DNA of 64,000 nucleotides from Pempheris klunzingeri (GCF_042242105.1 NC_092026.1:20796691-20860690), one strand, 5' to 3'. Positions 1-13,446 are shown, counted from the first letter of the stretch. Numbers and translations are program-made. Notes: generated by a model not told the origin, from the sequence alone.

Positions 1-1720
1 AGATTACAAAATTTAAATCGAGGCTCATGGACTTAATACATGAATTTAGTAGAGGTTAATTATATCATCTCTGTAATAAAAGCCTCCATCAGTGTCTACA
101 TCACAGTAAAACACCAACATTAATGAAGATGTAATACCTGAGATAGCCGAGAGGGGGTGCAGTAACTCCATACAGATGACAGGGGGCCTGCTTTTATTTT
201 GAAAGTCACGCCTGATGGTTGTCCGCTGCCGCTTAAGTCCTTCACTCAGCTACATCTGAGGTCAGCCGGAGCAGCGGGAGAAAACTACGGAGGAAACCTC
301 AAAATGTACCGGTGATGTGTTTTATACTTCCAGTTTGTCACATTCAGATCACATTCAGATCGGAGATAATCACCAAAGTCGGCGAGTTTATTTGTTAGAT
401 AGTTTAATTCAAGCTGCTTTAGCTAACACCGCTAGCCGTTATTAGCCTTACTTGCTATATAAGTTAGCCACTAGCTGCTCAGCCGGGCCGGTGTCAGTTT
501 AGTGTTGTGGCTAATTTTCTAGCCACATGTTGTCTTGATCAACCACACAGACTAGTTCAGAGCCAGTGTGCTGCTTATATTCACTCTACGATAACATGAA
601 ACTCTTGAAAAAACAAACAAACTGCTAATTGATTGGATGATGTTTCTGGTAATGTGCTACAGGATGGAAGCTATAACTTAGTGGATAGTGCAGTGTTTGT
701 TGAAAAGTGACTTAATGATAAAAAAAAAAAAATGTTTTTACTATAATTCACTATGCTTCACATAGAACATCATTTAAAACATCGAGGAGGAATATATAAT
801 ATCAATTTAAATAGAATAGAGATACAAAGTATAGTACCATTACATACAAACTGACTAACAATCTAAATGAAGGACATAAGAAGAGAAGTCTCAGTATTTT
901 TTTGAGTCAAAAATATAATTGTAAAAGCAGTTTGAATCTTGATTTTCTCTGTTCCTAATGGTTTATTCAGCCATTCAGGGCAGGAGTAAATGAACTGCTC
1001 AGATCTCTACAGATTCCTATGTGAACTCTCCCTCCAGATGCAATACATCATATTCATGTTTGCAGAATGCAAACTGGAAATCAGCATTTAAAGAGACAAA
1101 AACTGTTGCATTAGGCTACTTAATGAGCAGTAATAAATGTTTGAGACAGTTAATCAACAGGATAAGACTCCGCATCACACTGGATAATAATCCATGTGAT
1201 GAGCCATGCGAGTCTCTTGTGCAAACTTAATTGGACGCTGCATGTTGTGTTGTCAGGTGGACGTACGGCAGCTTAGAAGAGTGTGTTCAGAGAAAGCAAT
1301 ACTATGTTTGCAGAAAGATAAAGCATCTAACTTTCTTATACTGAGACAGCCACTTTGCTTAGGCGTGTATATAAATGTTTGGTGGTCATGCCGATAGACC
1401 TGCAGATGAATGAATTTGTCGGTCAGTTCATGCAAGATAGTTTTCATGCAAGTAATAATTGGAAATCAAAAATGTTTTATTTAATCGGGAAGTATTTTCA
1501 ATTCTACAAGTGACTGAGTTGCTCATCTCTATCAGGTGCGGCAAGAATTGCTACTCGCACACACTGTTTGTCAGAGGATTTATGGAATAACGTCATTATA
1601 TCCCCTCCTTAGCCTCCCAGGTTTAATCCTTGCATGTCACTCACTCCTGTCATCCTCCTCAGCTCCAGCAGAATGGTGATGAGGATAACAGAGTTGCCAA
1701 GTCATGGATAGATCGCGACA
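1..1720 (+). other. miga1: miga1 upstream region, promoter and 5'UTR (exon 1 not placed)
   Basis: No coding exon is visible before the miga1 start codon at 1721. A TATATAAG box lies at 456-463 in DNA rich in GCTAGC/TTAGC words, and a second candidate first-exon stretch lies around 230-305 just before a GTGATG donor-like site. Either could hold the transcription start. The exon carrying the start codon begins after a CTCCTCAG acceptor near 1662. It contains a short upstream frame (ATG at 1673, stop at 1709-1711, 12 codons) that ends before the main ATG, so scanning ribosomes would meet it first. The rest is AT-rich spacer in which I recognise nothing. Confidence 0.4.
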
Positions 1721-3365
1721 ATGACACATGAGACCCTCACAAGCTCCCAGCTGTCTGTGAGGACTGCTGCCCTGCGCATGGTTGACCTACCGCTATCCGT
1801 GTACAGCTCTCTGGCACAGGTGAGGGCTTGTTGGAAAGTGGTGGGGAGTTCCTACTGTTCTCTATATCTCATGAAGAGGGGAGGGTGTTTAAGGTACAAT
1901 TGAACTTACAGGTTCTTTCCTGTTTGCAAACATTAGCTCTGATCCTATTGCTGATTTATTTGTTTCTGTTACAAGTCGTCTGCATTGTCCCTTCTACTAG
2001 CTTTTTTTTTTTTACTAGCTATTAATAATAATTACACACATTTATCTGCTGATCGTACAACGATATTGTACGATATTTCCAAAAAATACTGGAGTGATCT
2101 ACATCAAAAGATCCACACTGCCTCCAATGTGGTTGACATCTGTTTAACTGCTTATTTACATTTTTCCATGTCTTTTTTTTTTCCATGTCTGCGTGAATCA
2201 AATGAGACATTTTCTTGAAGATACTTCCATATTCGTGTATCATATTTCATTTTAATATAAGACGCATATAATACAATATAAACACAAGTTACATGACTTC
2301 CCAAATAGCTAGTTTATTGTATGTATCTTTTGTAATTAGTTATTTTGCTGTGTTTGGTTGTTTGGAGTAGGGAAACCGTAACCCCTGTGCTCATGTGGCC
2401 ATTTGTATCCTCATGCGCTCACTGGAAAATCAGGAAATACAAACATGGGGACTTGCTCATCAAAATTTTCCAGCACTGCTTCTCCACAGGCTTTTTTTTT
2501 GCCACATGATATGCTTCTCGTTTTCTATTTTGATGCTTTATTAATTGCAATTTGATGAGAAATATCTCCGCATGTGGCAGAGTTAGTTGTCTGAAGGTCA
2601 GATCTGATTGAATTTGGCACAACTCCATTCACAGTGTTCCCTCTAAGCCGGTTAGCGGAGCCTGTGCGGATGCAGAGTACTTTTACCTGTTTAAGCAGTT
2701 TGGCTCAGCTCCTCAGCTGACGACTTTGTGTGATGGAACTGGCCACCGGCCGGGTGAGATCAGGGTTTTTGCAGGTTCTTCAAAAAGGTCTTCAGAATTC
2801 TAAAATCCCTTAAAATGCCTCGCATATGCTTTTGACAGATCTTAAAAATGAATGGGATTATGAAGTTAGCATTACTATTTACTTCAGTCTTGCTTTTAAA
2901 TGTGTTTTGGGGAAAAAAAATTGTATTGGTGACGCTGTAACAAAACTATAAAACAAATGGAACAAATGACCATTAACCCGAACTGTGCAGTCAGGCAGAA
3001 TTTATCAGAGCACATCCAGCTAATGTCTCACTATGTGGTGTGTGGGCAACGCAGTGGCTCCTTTCTATATATTCAAAAAAAGAGCTACTTCTTGAAGAAA
3101 CATTTAATATGGGTGACAGGAAGTTCGGCTGGATCTGCCTCGAGAACAGCTCATTTTGGGCTTTGTTGAGTCCTGTTGAAAATAAGGAATTTGAAGCCGG
3201 CTGCTTGACCCTTGTGCAAGAAGACACTCAGATTAGGAACTTTGGGTATAAAGGCATTCGAGTCGCATCCTAAGTCAGAAAGACACGAAGCCACCATAAA
3301 GAGCATTGATGAGCAGAGGAAGCTCAGGGACAAGAGCTCAGATTAATGTATCCTAGTTCTTGTGT

Positions 3366-3397
<32 letters not shown>

Positions 3398-6300
3398 CAT
3401 GCGTACAGTCAGTTCAGTGTAGTCCTGTTCACTTGAATTTGAATAAATCAGTTTACTTTGCTACTAGTTCTGGGACTCCGATATCCTTCACATCCTTCTT
3501 ACTGTTTTTTGCCAGTTAAATTGAATTTATAATGCTCTCAGAAATGTCTTAAAGTCTCAAATTAACTCGTTGAACCCTTCAGAAACCCAGTTGATACTGT
3601 TACTGATGAGAAGGTGCACGTGTTAACGTGATATGAGTGTAGATTAGAGACGGCCAAACTCGGTGTCTGCCTCTCCATGAGCATAAACAGTGACTGTGCT
3701 GTCAGGAGTGATACTGCAGGTGTAGTCCAAGTGGCCCTACACTCCATTTTTCTACTAAATCTAGAGCTTCTGCAATTTATACTTACAGTACACAGATACA
3801 TTTACTTATTGCATGTGAATATTTTTTTTTCTCTGCTGGTCTTGTCCTCATGGCCGGTATTTTCTCTCGGTGGCCCTCGTGTTGTTGTGCGGTACATGAG
3901 GAGAGTGTGTGTGTGGCCCGAGTCACGTAGCAGATCTGATACCATAAAGGATCAGGTTGGAGCGTGTCTGACGTGGTGCTAGCAGAAACACTGCAGGCCT
4001 GTAGCACCATTTAGTGGTGTTTAAAAAAAGTCAATGTTATGGCTGTTGTCATAGCTCTGTGTAAACTCAGCGTTTATGTAATCTTCACTTGTTGGGAATG
4101 TGCAGCAGTGGTGTCTCTGTGGATTATCTTCCCTGTCATTCAGTGTGTCTATCTATAGACAGAGGGGGCAGTGCACACCATCTCAAATGGATTCTTCAGA
4201 CGGCTGGTAGCTGATTCCCAGCGCTGCTCGTTACATCAGCAGTGTCCATTACATTTTGAGATATGCATCCTCAGATGAACTGTCCTCAGACATGAATTTT
4301 ATTCTTTTCAAATGCTGAACGTCATGTATCTCCTTCTGTTCTTCATTGGATACTGAGGCTGAGACTGCAGCAGTCTCTTATGTGTAGTTTCTTTGCCTCA
4401 GTCTCTGTCTGTTGCCACCATTTTGTCATTTCATCACAATTCAGCCAGCAAGTTCCTGGATTTCTCAAATTATTTCTCACAGGCCTTGAAGAACTTTTCT
4501 CTTTGGGTTTGATTTTGTAAATATTCACATTTAAGAAGCTGGAACCAGAGAATTTTTACTGTTTTTCTTTAGTCCTTCTGAGTATTTAAAAAAAGATTGT
4601 TTTCTTTTCCATCTGTTTTACATGTAACTGCTATCACTGAAGTCCCACAGTTAGAAAAAAGGACGATAATAACAAGATGTGGAACTACAGAGAAACATGA
4701 GCTTTAGTCTGTTTGGATTTTCATCTTACTTGTCTTGCCCACACTGACCAAATAGAAAAAGAAACCAATCTGCTGCTCAGGCTTTCTCAAAACATTTAAC
4801 TTGAAAGTCTTCCTCCCTCCACCCGTCCTCCAGGTGAGTGTCAGCACAGGCACCAAGAAGCTGGTGGCTGCCACTGCCTTCGGTGCCGTCTCGCTCCTCT
4901 TCCTTGCTCGGCGCTTCCAGAGGAGGAAGGGCAGGAAGAAGGCTCTCTCCCCCCAGTGGGAGCAGGCTGGCTTTGAGCTCTTCGCCCCGGCCTCAGCAGA
5001 GAACGGTAAAACCTTCTGACACTCAGCCATCAGCCTGTGATCTCTGTTGGTCAGCAGCTCCGTTGCTGGTTTGTGATATAATCAGACTGACATGCTGTCC
5101 CGTGCTCCCTTGGACTGTAAACTGCAGGCTCCAGATAAATGCTTTAACTCATTCAATCTCATTTCGCAAGATTTACCACTAATTAAAGGCCTAAAGAGAA
5201 ATGAACTGAAATTCAGGATTAAATGGGGTCGAGTGAGCAGTTGGCCAGGGCATTAAATCTTTGTAACAAAACTGATTGAACAGATTGATGTTAATAAGGT
5301 AAAGGTTACACAGGTCTATACAGGTTTAATCAGCTTGTTAAAGTCCAACACAGTCTGGGCAATTATGAGCCGAAAGCATTAACAAGTGTGGTTAAACCAG
5401 ATGCAGACGATGCTTGCTGCGCAGAGGGGATTTATTTTGTGCAAAATGTTTTAAATAAATAACAAAATAAATTAAAAATGTTACACTTGAGAAGTTGTGG
5501 TATAACAGTCATCGAACGCCGTAATCCTGCTACGGGCTCATGTCGCGTGATCACTGTATTCTGGTCTTTCTCTTTCACATCATCTCTTATCTCTCGTCTT
5601 TTTCTACCCAGATGACACCAGCCAGAACATCACTGTCTCCCTTAACTCCAAGAATGGCTACTCCTCTGGTCTGGTCCTCACTAGAGGAGACTACAGAAAG
5701 CTGTCAGGGTCCCTGCTGAGCCTGGCCTCGGTAAGACAAAGGCACGGTTTCAATGTAAAGACTTTTCTTATACTAGTTGTTTTCATCTAAAATACCCCAA
5801 AAACCCAGAAACACAATGAAATAATGAGGCACATTGTTAAGAAGATTAAGTAGAATACTAAAAAGCGGGCATGATTGGAAAAAACATTGTACACAAATTT
5901 TAAAATGAATCTAATGTCTTTGATTTTGCGCCTCCCAAGCAGAAACATAATTACTGTAGCGACATAGACTACTGCCTGGAACGCCTGTATATGTTGATGA
6001 TTTTAGCTGTTTTCATTCAAATGTGATCATAAAAAAACACACAGTCACTTTGTTTTGTGTGCTTGTATGAAGAGAAGGTTTTAACAGAATGATTTTAAGT
6101 GTTTTTTTGATACATATATAATAAGAAATGATCAAATGATGGATTAACCAGGAGGTTAAATTGCGGTTATTATTTCTTATATCCTGTGTAGAAGGTGCTG
6201 ACTGTATAGGACGATCCAGTGGGAACCATAAAACTTGTGCCTAAGACATGTATAATGAAAGAATATATACAGACATCAGTTTCACCGCGGCTTTTCTACA

Positions 6301-9300
6301 CAGAGTGCACCACCAGTGTAGAGCACACAGACACTGTGCAGACCTGCAGAGTGCTGAGTTGACCTGCACTGTGTTTGTGTTTCCGCCGCTTGAAAGTCCA
6401 ACTATGTTCTTCTGCTGTGTGTCTGCAGGTAAAAAGCATGAATTCGTCCAGCAGCAGCACGTGCGCAAACGGATCCACCTGTTGGGACAGAGCAGGGGAG
6501 GCTGATATCTGCAGTGTGGTCAACTTACCCGTCACCACACCTGAAAACCTGTACCTCATGGGTAAAGAAACGTGCACATGGCGTCACCTCTCTGTTACGA
6601 GCTCCTTTATGCTCATTACAAACACAAATACGTTGAAACACTCCTTTGAATTTCTTGAAGTTATTATTTATTTTGTGGGTTTTTTTTTTTTTTTTTTGTT
6701 TAGAAATGGGGCTTTTTGAGTTATTGCTTGTTTTGGAAGACTCAGTTGGTGTTTGTGTGTGTTTGCAGGTATGGATTTATTTGAGGAGGCTCTGAGGCGG
6801 TGGGAGGAAGCGTTGACGTTCAGGAGCAGGCAGTGTGAGGACGACGCCAGCTGTGCGTCTGTCAAAACGGGAGCTGGAGACGCCATCGCTGAGCAGAGCA
6901 TGGAGGTGAACACACAGAAACACACATTTAAAGATATAGAATCCTTTTCGATGGGATAGATTAATCACTGCGCCATATTTAAACACCAATTCAACAACAC
7001 TCCAGATTTAATGTAGTGTAACGCTGTGCTTTATCGGGGACAGAGGTGAAGGAATGATTTTTTAACATGCCATCCAATAAACTCAAAACGGCTTATGTAG
7101 AGCTTCACTTGTTCTACTTGTAGATAGAATAGCTGGGCAGCCTGTGCCTCAGCCTTAGAGCAAAGGTTTTGTGCACGGATTCAAGCCATGCCAGCATTTT
7201 CTGTACTCCGTCTGTGTACTCGATCCCTTTTATACCAGAGGAAGGTGGAGAGGAATAAACTGCCTCCAAACACTGCTCCACAGGGCACATGTATGAGTAA
7301 CCAGCACTCTTCCAACCCACCAGTGGGTGTCACAGAGTTTGGATTGTATAACAGCTAACTCGGCGACTCTCTAACCAGCTTGAGAGGGTTTTGGATTAGC
7401 GTATGTTAAATGGTTAAGCTTTGGCACCCAAACATACGTCCAGTCTGCTGGTCAGTTCTCTGCAAAGGATATCCCTTCCCCCGTTTGTGCCTCAAACAGG
7501 GAAGGGAGGGGGGGATTCTCAGGAAACAACCAAAAGAGATGTTTCCACTGAAACAGGGTTTTAAAAATCTATCATTTATTTCATGCCTTTACCTCTCTTC
7601 TCACTGTACTGCAGGCTGTTTCACATGAATTATTGGCATATTGTTGGCTTTCTGAGCCATATTTTCTAGTTCACCTTCAGTGTTTGTGTGCTCAGGACGT
7701 CATCAGTGTGGAGTTCATCCACAGGCTGAAGTCTCTGCTGCAGAGAGCTTACAGCCTCCAGGAGGAGTTTGAGGGAGTGTTGTGCATGTCGGAGCCGTCA
7801 TCCCACAGCAACAGCCAGGGTGAGTCACCAACACAGTATTATGCCATGATAAACACTAAGGATGTGCATTTCAAGTAAAAATGGTATTCGATGGTCACAA
7901 TGAACTATTTGAAGATTATTCGACCCCACCTCTGCACACACACACACACACACACACACTCGATGCAGCAGGAGTAACTCCTTCAAACTTCACTACATTG
8001 TTGTTTTTATTATCTGCCAATTTTGCTTGTGTCGCACAAACACTACTTGTGGCAGAATTACACGCTGGACATAAATGTTTGGATTAAAGCAGACGTTAAC
8101 GCGATCGCTGCTCAACATTTTCCGTCCACTGGCACCAAGTGTCGCAGCACGAGGGCGATCTCCCCGGGAGTAGAGGAGAGAGAGCCTGGATAAGAGCTAA
8201 GCTAATCCAGCCAGTACCTACGGCTGCTTCTAGCTAATGTCCGGTTGAAAAGATCGGCTGTATGAAAAGGAACTCAGGATATAAAGATATGTACGACCAA
8301 ACAATGCAGAGTAATGTTTCACATGACAATGATTATTCACTGTTACAGATAAAATGGCTGACATGTTGGCCAGAGAGGATCTGGACGACGCCTGTCTGAG
8401 AGACAGCATCAGCATCGCCTCCACTGACTCATTTGTGTCTGCAGCTGAGGTGAGAGAAGCAAACATCACGTTCTGAATCACTGCAGGACGATAAATGCAA
8501 CATTTATTTTCCCAAAATGCAGAACAAATGAACCGTTTTGATTACTGACCCCACATCCATCTCAAATTCTTTACATTAATCTAATACTTTATTTAAAAAG
8601 GTTATTAAAGTCTAAAAAACTGACGAATTATTTAAAAGTTTGCACTCTTGTTGCTTGATTGGAGGTTTCAGAAAACAAGATACTGGATTAATGGGTGTGA
8701 TTTGATTCAGAATGATCTCAGCGATATCGCTTCCATTGTGTCTGTTTACAATTACACATTAAAGGAAAACAATTACTTGTGACCTGACCAACTAAAAGTA
8801 GTTTTCCAACAGCTTCTTTAATATAAAACACAAATAGAACATTGAAATAATATGTTTAAAAAAAACAAATTCACATGTGGTTACAAAACAGATATTATCT
8901 TTTCAGCCAGTTAACCCGCCACAACATGGATATCATGTCCGATTCACCACAGTAGCCTCCTATCAATGCAGTACAAGTGAATATGGAGCACATTTTCTTG
9001 CAAAATAATCGGAGTCTGTCACTTGTTGGGATACAGATAGGCGTAGGCTATTACTATAATACGAAAGGCGGAGTCTTTATAAGTGTAGTGAACAGTCGTG
9101 TAGTCAATAAAATGTTTTATAATCCCTCAGGTGAGCACCTCAGTGGCAGCAGATAAAAGATGTCTGTCTGAAGCATCAAATCTAAAACCAGTTCACAGTA
9201 GCAGTCTGACTGAAACAGCTTTGATCTTCCTGTGAATGCACCACCCGGTGTTTACCAGCACTCGGCTTATCCCCTTTACTCATTAAGGAGGGGGTGGGGG

Positions 9301-12300
9301 GGTCGAGCTGTGTGTATCCGGTGCTACTGGTGCACTTGACCCACAAAGTACAAAAATACACTGATTGTTAAGAATGACTGATTTGTTTACTGAAGCCAAA
9401 TTCCTTGGAATGAAGATGAGGTGCTCAGATAGAGACCACCTGCTGATCGCTAACAGGATCAGGTGTTCACATGTACAGCACACATCTTTTGCTGTAAATA
9501 GCTGTTAAAGAGATAGTCCAGATTATTTGAAGTGGGGTTGTATGAGGTACTTACCCAGAGTCAGTGTGTTACTCACAGGGAAGGAAGGAGCTTGTATTTT
9601 AGTCACCTAAAAAAAAAAATCTATATCAGTTTAAGTGTTCAGAATGTTTTTACAATATTTACACTTTACATTGCAGCTCCCTCAAACAGGCAGGTGAGGC
9701 CGTTCTCTCTTTCAAGCCACCAGACACAATCGAGAAAAACAGTAATTTTGCCGCACAGAACGCGAGAGTTGCTGGTCCACAGCTGCCTCGAAACTATCCG
9801 AACTATCCCTTTAAGCTGCTAAACTTTCTTGGGCCTACACACAGAGTTAGATAGATGTGTCTTTAAAATTCACAACAGCTGTAAATGAAGGTATTTAAAG
9901 CGTCAAGCCTGTTTGATTTACAGCATTAAACAGGCAAAGCTCAGGGTAATAAAACTGGGTCACTTACTGAGTCACTATAAATAGACCCTCAACATTCTTC
10001 CATCACTATACAACACACAGCTCGCTGTTATTCTGCACAGGTTGTCACTAGAGCTTCCACTCACCACAACAACACGGAGAGATCTTGATCCTTTGAACAG
10101 TATAAGAAAACTAGGACTGTAATCCTGGTTCAGGTCTGCATTTATTTTAGGTAGGACAAGAAACGACTTTGAGTCCAGCTACTTTTCTTTCTGCTGTCAT
10201 TACGTCAGATTCAGCTGTCGGACACAAACCCACTAAACAGCGGAGACAATGTGCAGACCTCTTTTCTTTAAAGGTTGTGAAGTCCTTCAGAGTCCAAAAG
10301 CTTTATATTTGGTTTAAAAAACAAAAATCACTGGAGGACAGAGAAGGACCTACTGCATTCTGAATAAGAAGCATGACATGTTTTTACTTCTAGTGGGCTA
10401 GAAGACTCGTGGGCTGCATCTCATTTCAGGCGCTCCCTCTGACAGGCGTGGGATTGAAATGATCATTATTTAGTCATTTTCTGCCTCTGCTGTCTGTCTC
10501 TGTCGTATCAGCTGTCGGAGCACCGAGAGCTGAGGAGCGTCTCCGCGCTGGGTCACCACCCCTTCTACGAGGAGGCGCTGAAGATGGCCGAGGAGGGCAA
10601 GATCTCCTGCAGGGTGCTGCGGTAAGTAACGCTAATTAGTACAACAAAGGTGAAGTACAGGGAACTTACATTTCTGGATCAATGTTTTTAAGACACATTT
10701 CACATTCTTGTCTTTTTCTTGATTATTTTCTTCCTCAGGACTGAGATGCTGGAGTGTCTTGGGGACATAGATTTCCTGGCTAAGTTGCACTGTGTGCGGC
10801 AGGCATGTCAGGTACAGTATAACCTGCATGTGTTAACGTACATCCTAATAACACATAACAATATCTTACCAGAACCAGAATAGGAACCATTTCACTCTAT
10901 AACTTAAAGGCACTATGTGTCGAATTAGAATGTTCAACTGTTGTACTGCCCATTTTAACAATAAAGATCCAGTAAAAAAATGATTTATTTTTTTTTCTCC
11001 AGCTCATTTTGTGTGAGAGAGCGACCAGGATGTTTCTGGCCGACACGGGAAAGAAAATACTGTCTTCCATTATTATCAAAGCACAGAAGGTGAGACCTAC
11101 ACTGCAGCTAGTGAAGACTGATCCATCTCCAGCGTGTGCTCCTCCCTCTTAACAGCTATCGTTTGATTTTCAGAGCCCAACAAGATTCGAGGAAATGTTT
11201 GAGGAGATGATTTCCTTCCTGGAGCACACGGAGCACTGGGAAAACACCGAGGTGGAGCTGGCCACACGAGGGGTAAAAAAACCTAAATAATTAAACCTCT
11301 CACCTGAATAATGTACGACTTCTGCTGTCTGATCACAAAACGGCATCAACAGGAGTAGATTACCTCTTTTTTATTATAATGCTTTATGCTCATTTTGTAC
11401 TCACCAGGTGAAACATTTGAACTTCTATGACATAGTGCTGGACTTCATCCTGATGGACTCATTTGAGGACCTGGAGAATCCACCGATCTCCATCCAGAAC
11501 GTGATCAACAACCGCTGGCTCAACAGCTCCTTCAAGGAGACGGTCGGTAAACATACAAACTGACAGAGTTTTTTCTTGGTGGTTAGTAGATCACTAGCAG
11601 CAGGGTATGAATGACATTAATATGTAATTGTTAAATCCGTAATATTTGTTAACGTTAACTGTTCTCAGGTCAGGAATGTAGTTGAATTGATTAGACTTTG
11701 ATCGACACAATCATTCATGTGAATCAAAAATCTTTAAAAATTTTAAATTTTTTTATTTATTAATATACAGAAATTACTGTGTGTATAAAGAAATGTAAAC
11801 TTCACATTTATAGGAATTCAGATGCTGTCTGCAAGAGAAATTCTTTGGTTCATATACTTTGAAAGTGCTTGAAAAAGTGCTTGAATTTTACTCTGAAAAA
11901 GGTGTAAGAACCCTGAATATTGTGCTACTACGAAGACAATAAATTGTTATTCGGAAAATGAACTTGTAAACACAAGTAGACATTTCACTGAACAATATGG
12001 AGATCTTGCAGAGAAGAATCTTGGTTGTGTACAAGCGTTTTAATTTTAGACTTTGGTTTTGAAAATTGCAAATATAAAAAAGCCAAATTGAAGAGTGAAA
12101 ATATATACAGCTAAATACCTTGTATGGATTTCCATGTTTTTCTTAGATACTTAAAGTTGTTGCTTTTAATTTTTAACCATGTGGGCTTCTCATAGATGAT
12201 GAATCTGCATGTGTTTGACAGGCGGTGGCATCAAGCTGTTGGTCAGTGATGAAGCAGAAGAGAGAGCACATGAAGGTAGGTTCAAAATGTTGTTCAATTA

Positions 12301-13446
12301 ACGGTAACAAGACTGATCGCCGGAGAAACACTTCAGATATCAGTCTGAACAAGTATTAGGTGCACAGACACCCCAATAACTACCATGTTTATTAGTTCTT
12401 TTCTTTTCAATCCCATCATTTCTGTAACTCTGCTCTTCGTCTCAGGAGCCCGACGGCTTCATCGCTCATTTCTACGCTGTGTGTGAGCAGATCAGCCCCG
12501 TCCTGGCCTGGGGCTTCCTGGGGCCCAAGAGTTCCCTGCATGACTTCTGCTGCTTCTTCAAGGTCAGGCTCAGCACCAGAGAGACTCACTAAGTATCAGC
12601 CAGCACCCTCTACTTGGTGTTTACACAAGCAGGCCTCCTTTATCACACACCCTAAGTTACCATGTAGCCACATGGGACACACTGATTTCAGCTTTGGTGG
12701 ATTTTGAAACCGATGTGCATCATAATTTAGTAGCAGCACATGAAAAAATGTTCGACCCTTGCTCCAAAAAGAAGCTGGTCACCATAGACCTCCATGACTT
12801 TTGTCATTTATTTGTCCATTTTATTGTTTGTCAGTTGACTGTGTGAACTACTGGATACCTGAATTTCCCCGAGGGAATGAATGAAGTATTATCTATCTAC
12901 CTATAGTAGATACTAGTGAACGACATCCTTTTGAGAGAAGGGTATCTCAGAATATGTCTCTCAAAAAGCCAGTGCTTATACCAGCACTACAAATTTAGTA
13001 TTTTCCTTAATCTGTCTTTAAAGTACAAAGTACCACCTCTCTTAAAAAAATAAAAAAAAAATACACTCCTCCTCAGTATCCTAACCTATCCTAAGTGTGT
13101 GCTTCAAAAGAAAAGATTTATGTGTTAAGATTTGAATACCAAAGAAGAACATCTTGTGTCAGTAACTGATCTTGCTGGATTCCTTTTAAGCTGCAGCCCT
13201 TAAAATAAACTGTATTTTTCCCTTCAGGATCAGGTGCTGTACTTCCTAAAGGACATTTTTGACGTGGACAAAGTGCGTTACTGCTCCGTGGAGAGTCTGG
13301 CAGAGGACATGCTCCACCTGCTGCACCGGCGCTCCGAACTGTTGCTGGCCTACCTGGGAGCCGACTCCCTGCGGCACGTCAACGGCTGCAATTCCCCACA
13401 GATGCAGCTGGTGCCCAGCGGTCTGCTGGAGGCTCGGGTGCAGTGA
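1721..13446 (+). CDS. miga1: Mitoguardin 1 (mitochondrial outer-membrane fusion/lipid protein)
   Basis: Sixteen coding exons rebuild 592 aa: 1721-1819, 4834-5005, 5612-5730, 6429-6561, 6769-6905, 7696-7819, 8349-8449, 10512-10621, 10739-10811, 11003-11089, 11174-11272, 11408-11542, 12222-12275, 12446-12562, 13228-13446 (the first in-frame ATG is in the first of these; all introns GT-AG, phases agree; listed as 15 blocks because a 5' non-coding exon is extra). Residues about 41-58 form a hydrophobic segment followed by a basic RRFQRRKGRKK stretch, as expected for an outer-membrane anchor. The C-terminal half is the conserved mitoguardin domain and contains ISPVLAWGFLGP and the ending SGLLEARVQ. 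Family knowledge: mitoguardins promote mitochondrial fusion through mitoPLD and bind and transfer lipids at ER contacts. DSFVSAAE at about 288-295 resembles the phospho-FFAT motif that recruits VAP. Human MIGA1 is about 632 aa and MIGA2 593. I chose paralog 1 mainly from the fubp1/dnajb4/gipc2 neighbourhood. Confidence 0.93.
2761..3590. mobile_element. hAT-like DNA transposon relic in miga1 intron
   Basis: The element begins CAGGGTTTTTGCAGGTTC at 2761 and ends with the near inverse GAACCCTTCAGAAACCCAG at 3572-3590, forming imperfect terminal inverted repeats of the hAT kind. Inside, the + strand from ATG 3109 reads like the N-terminal BED zinc-finger part of a hAT transposase: SPVENKEFEAGC and then, after a stop/frameshift near 3270, SERHEATIKSIDEQRKLRDK. 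A CA microsatellite (3366-3392) has grown inside it. I could not find a clear 8-bp target duplication. It is broken and non-coding today. Confidence 0.6.
3366..3392. repeat. (CA)n microsatellite
   Basis: About 13 uninterrupted CA units inside the hAT relic. Confidence 0.95.
4440..4600. mobile_element. Fragment of AT-rich hAT-type MITE family
   Basis: The stretch around 4515-4565 (ATATTCACATTTAAGAAGCTG and following AGAGAATTTTTACT) matches, from memory, the internal part of a very common fish MITE whose ends read TGCAACTAATCGATTAATCG. Better-ended copies of the same family occur elsewhere in this window. This copy lacks recognisable ends. Confidence 0.45.
7853..8220. repeat. Probable interspersed repeat (hAT-like) with CA tract, miga1 intron
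   Basis: The opening AAGGATGTGCATTTCAAG and the following TATTCGATGG / GAAGATTATTCGACCCC words resemble a common fish repeat that begins 'GGGATGTGCATTT'. A (CA)n tract sits at about 7935-7959. Ends are not defined and the assignment is from pattern memory only. Confidence 0.3.
9505..9814. mobile_element. 310-bp TTAA-flanked MITE (Kolobok/piggyBac-like) in miga1 intron 7
   Basis: The block starts TTAAAGAGATAGTCC at 9505 and ends ACTATCCCTTTAA at 9814. The ends are inverse copies (AGAGATAG versus AGGGATAG) immediately inside TTAA on both sides. TTAA duplications are typical of Kolobok and piggyBac elements. The body (GAAGTGGGGTTGTATGAGG near 9530) is a widely spread fish repeat. No transposase frame is present. 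Read instead as an element including TTAA, the flanks GCTG/GCTG would be a 4-bp duplication, so the exact boundary is ambiguous. Confidence 0.65.
12838..12905 (+). mobile_element. 3' tail of an L2-type LINE
   Basis: CTGAATTTCCCCGAGGGAAT followed by an AATGAAGTATTATCTATCTACC repeat tail has the form of the 3' end of fish L2-like LINEs (a TTTCCCC..GGG block and then short tetranucleotide repeats). Only the tail is recognisable. It lies in the intron before the last miga1 exon. Confidence 0.55.
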
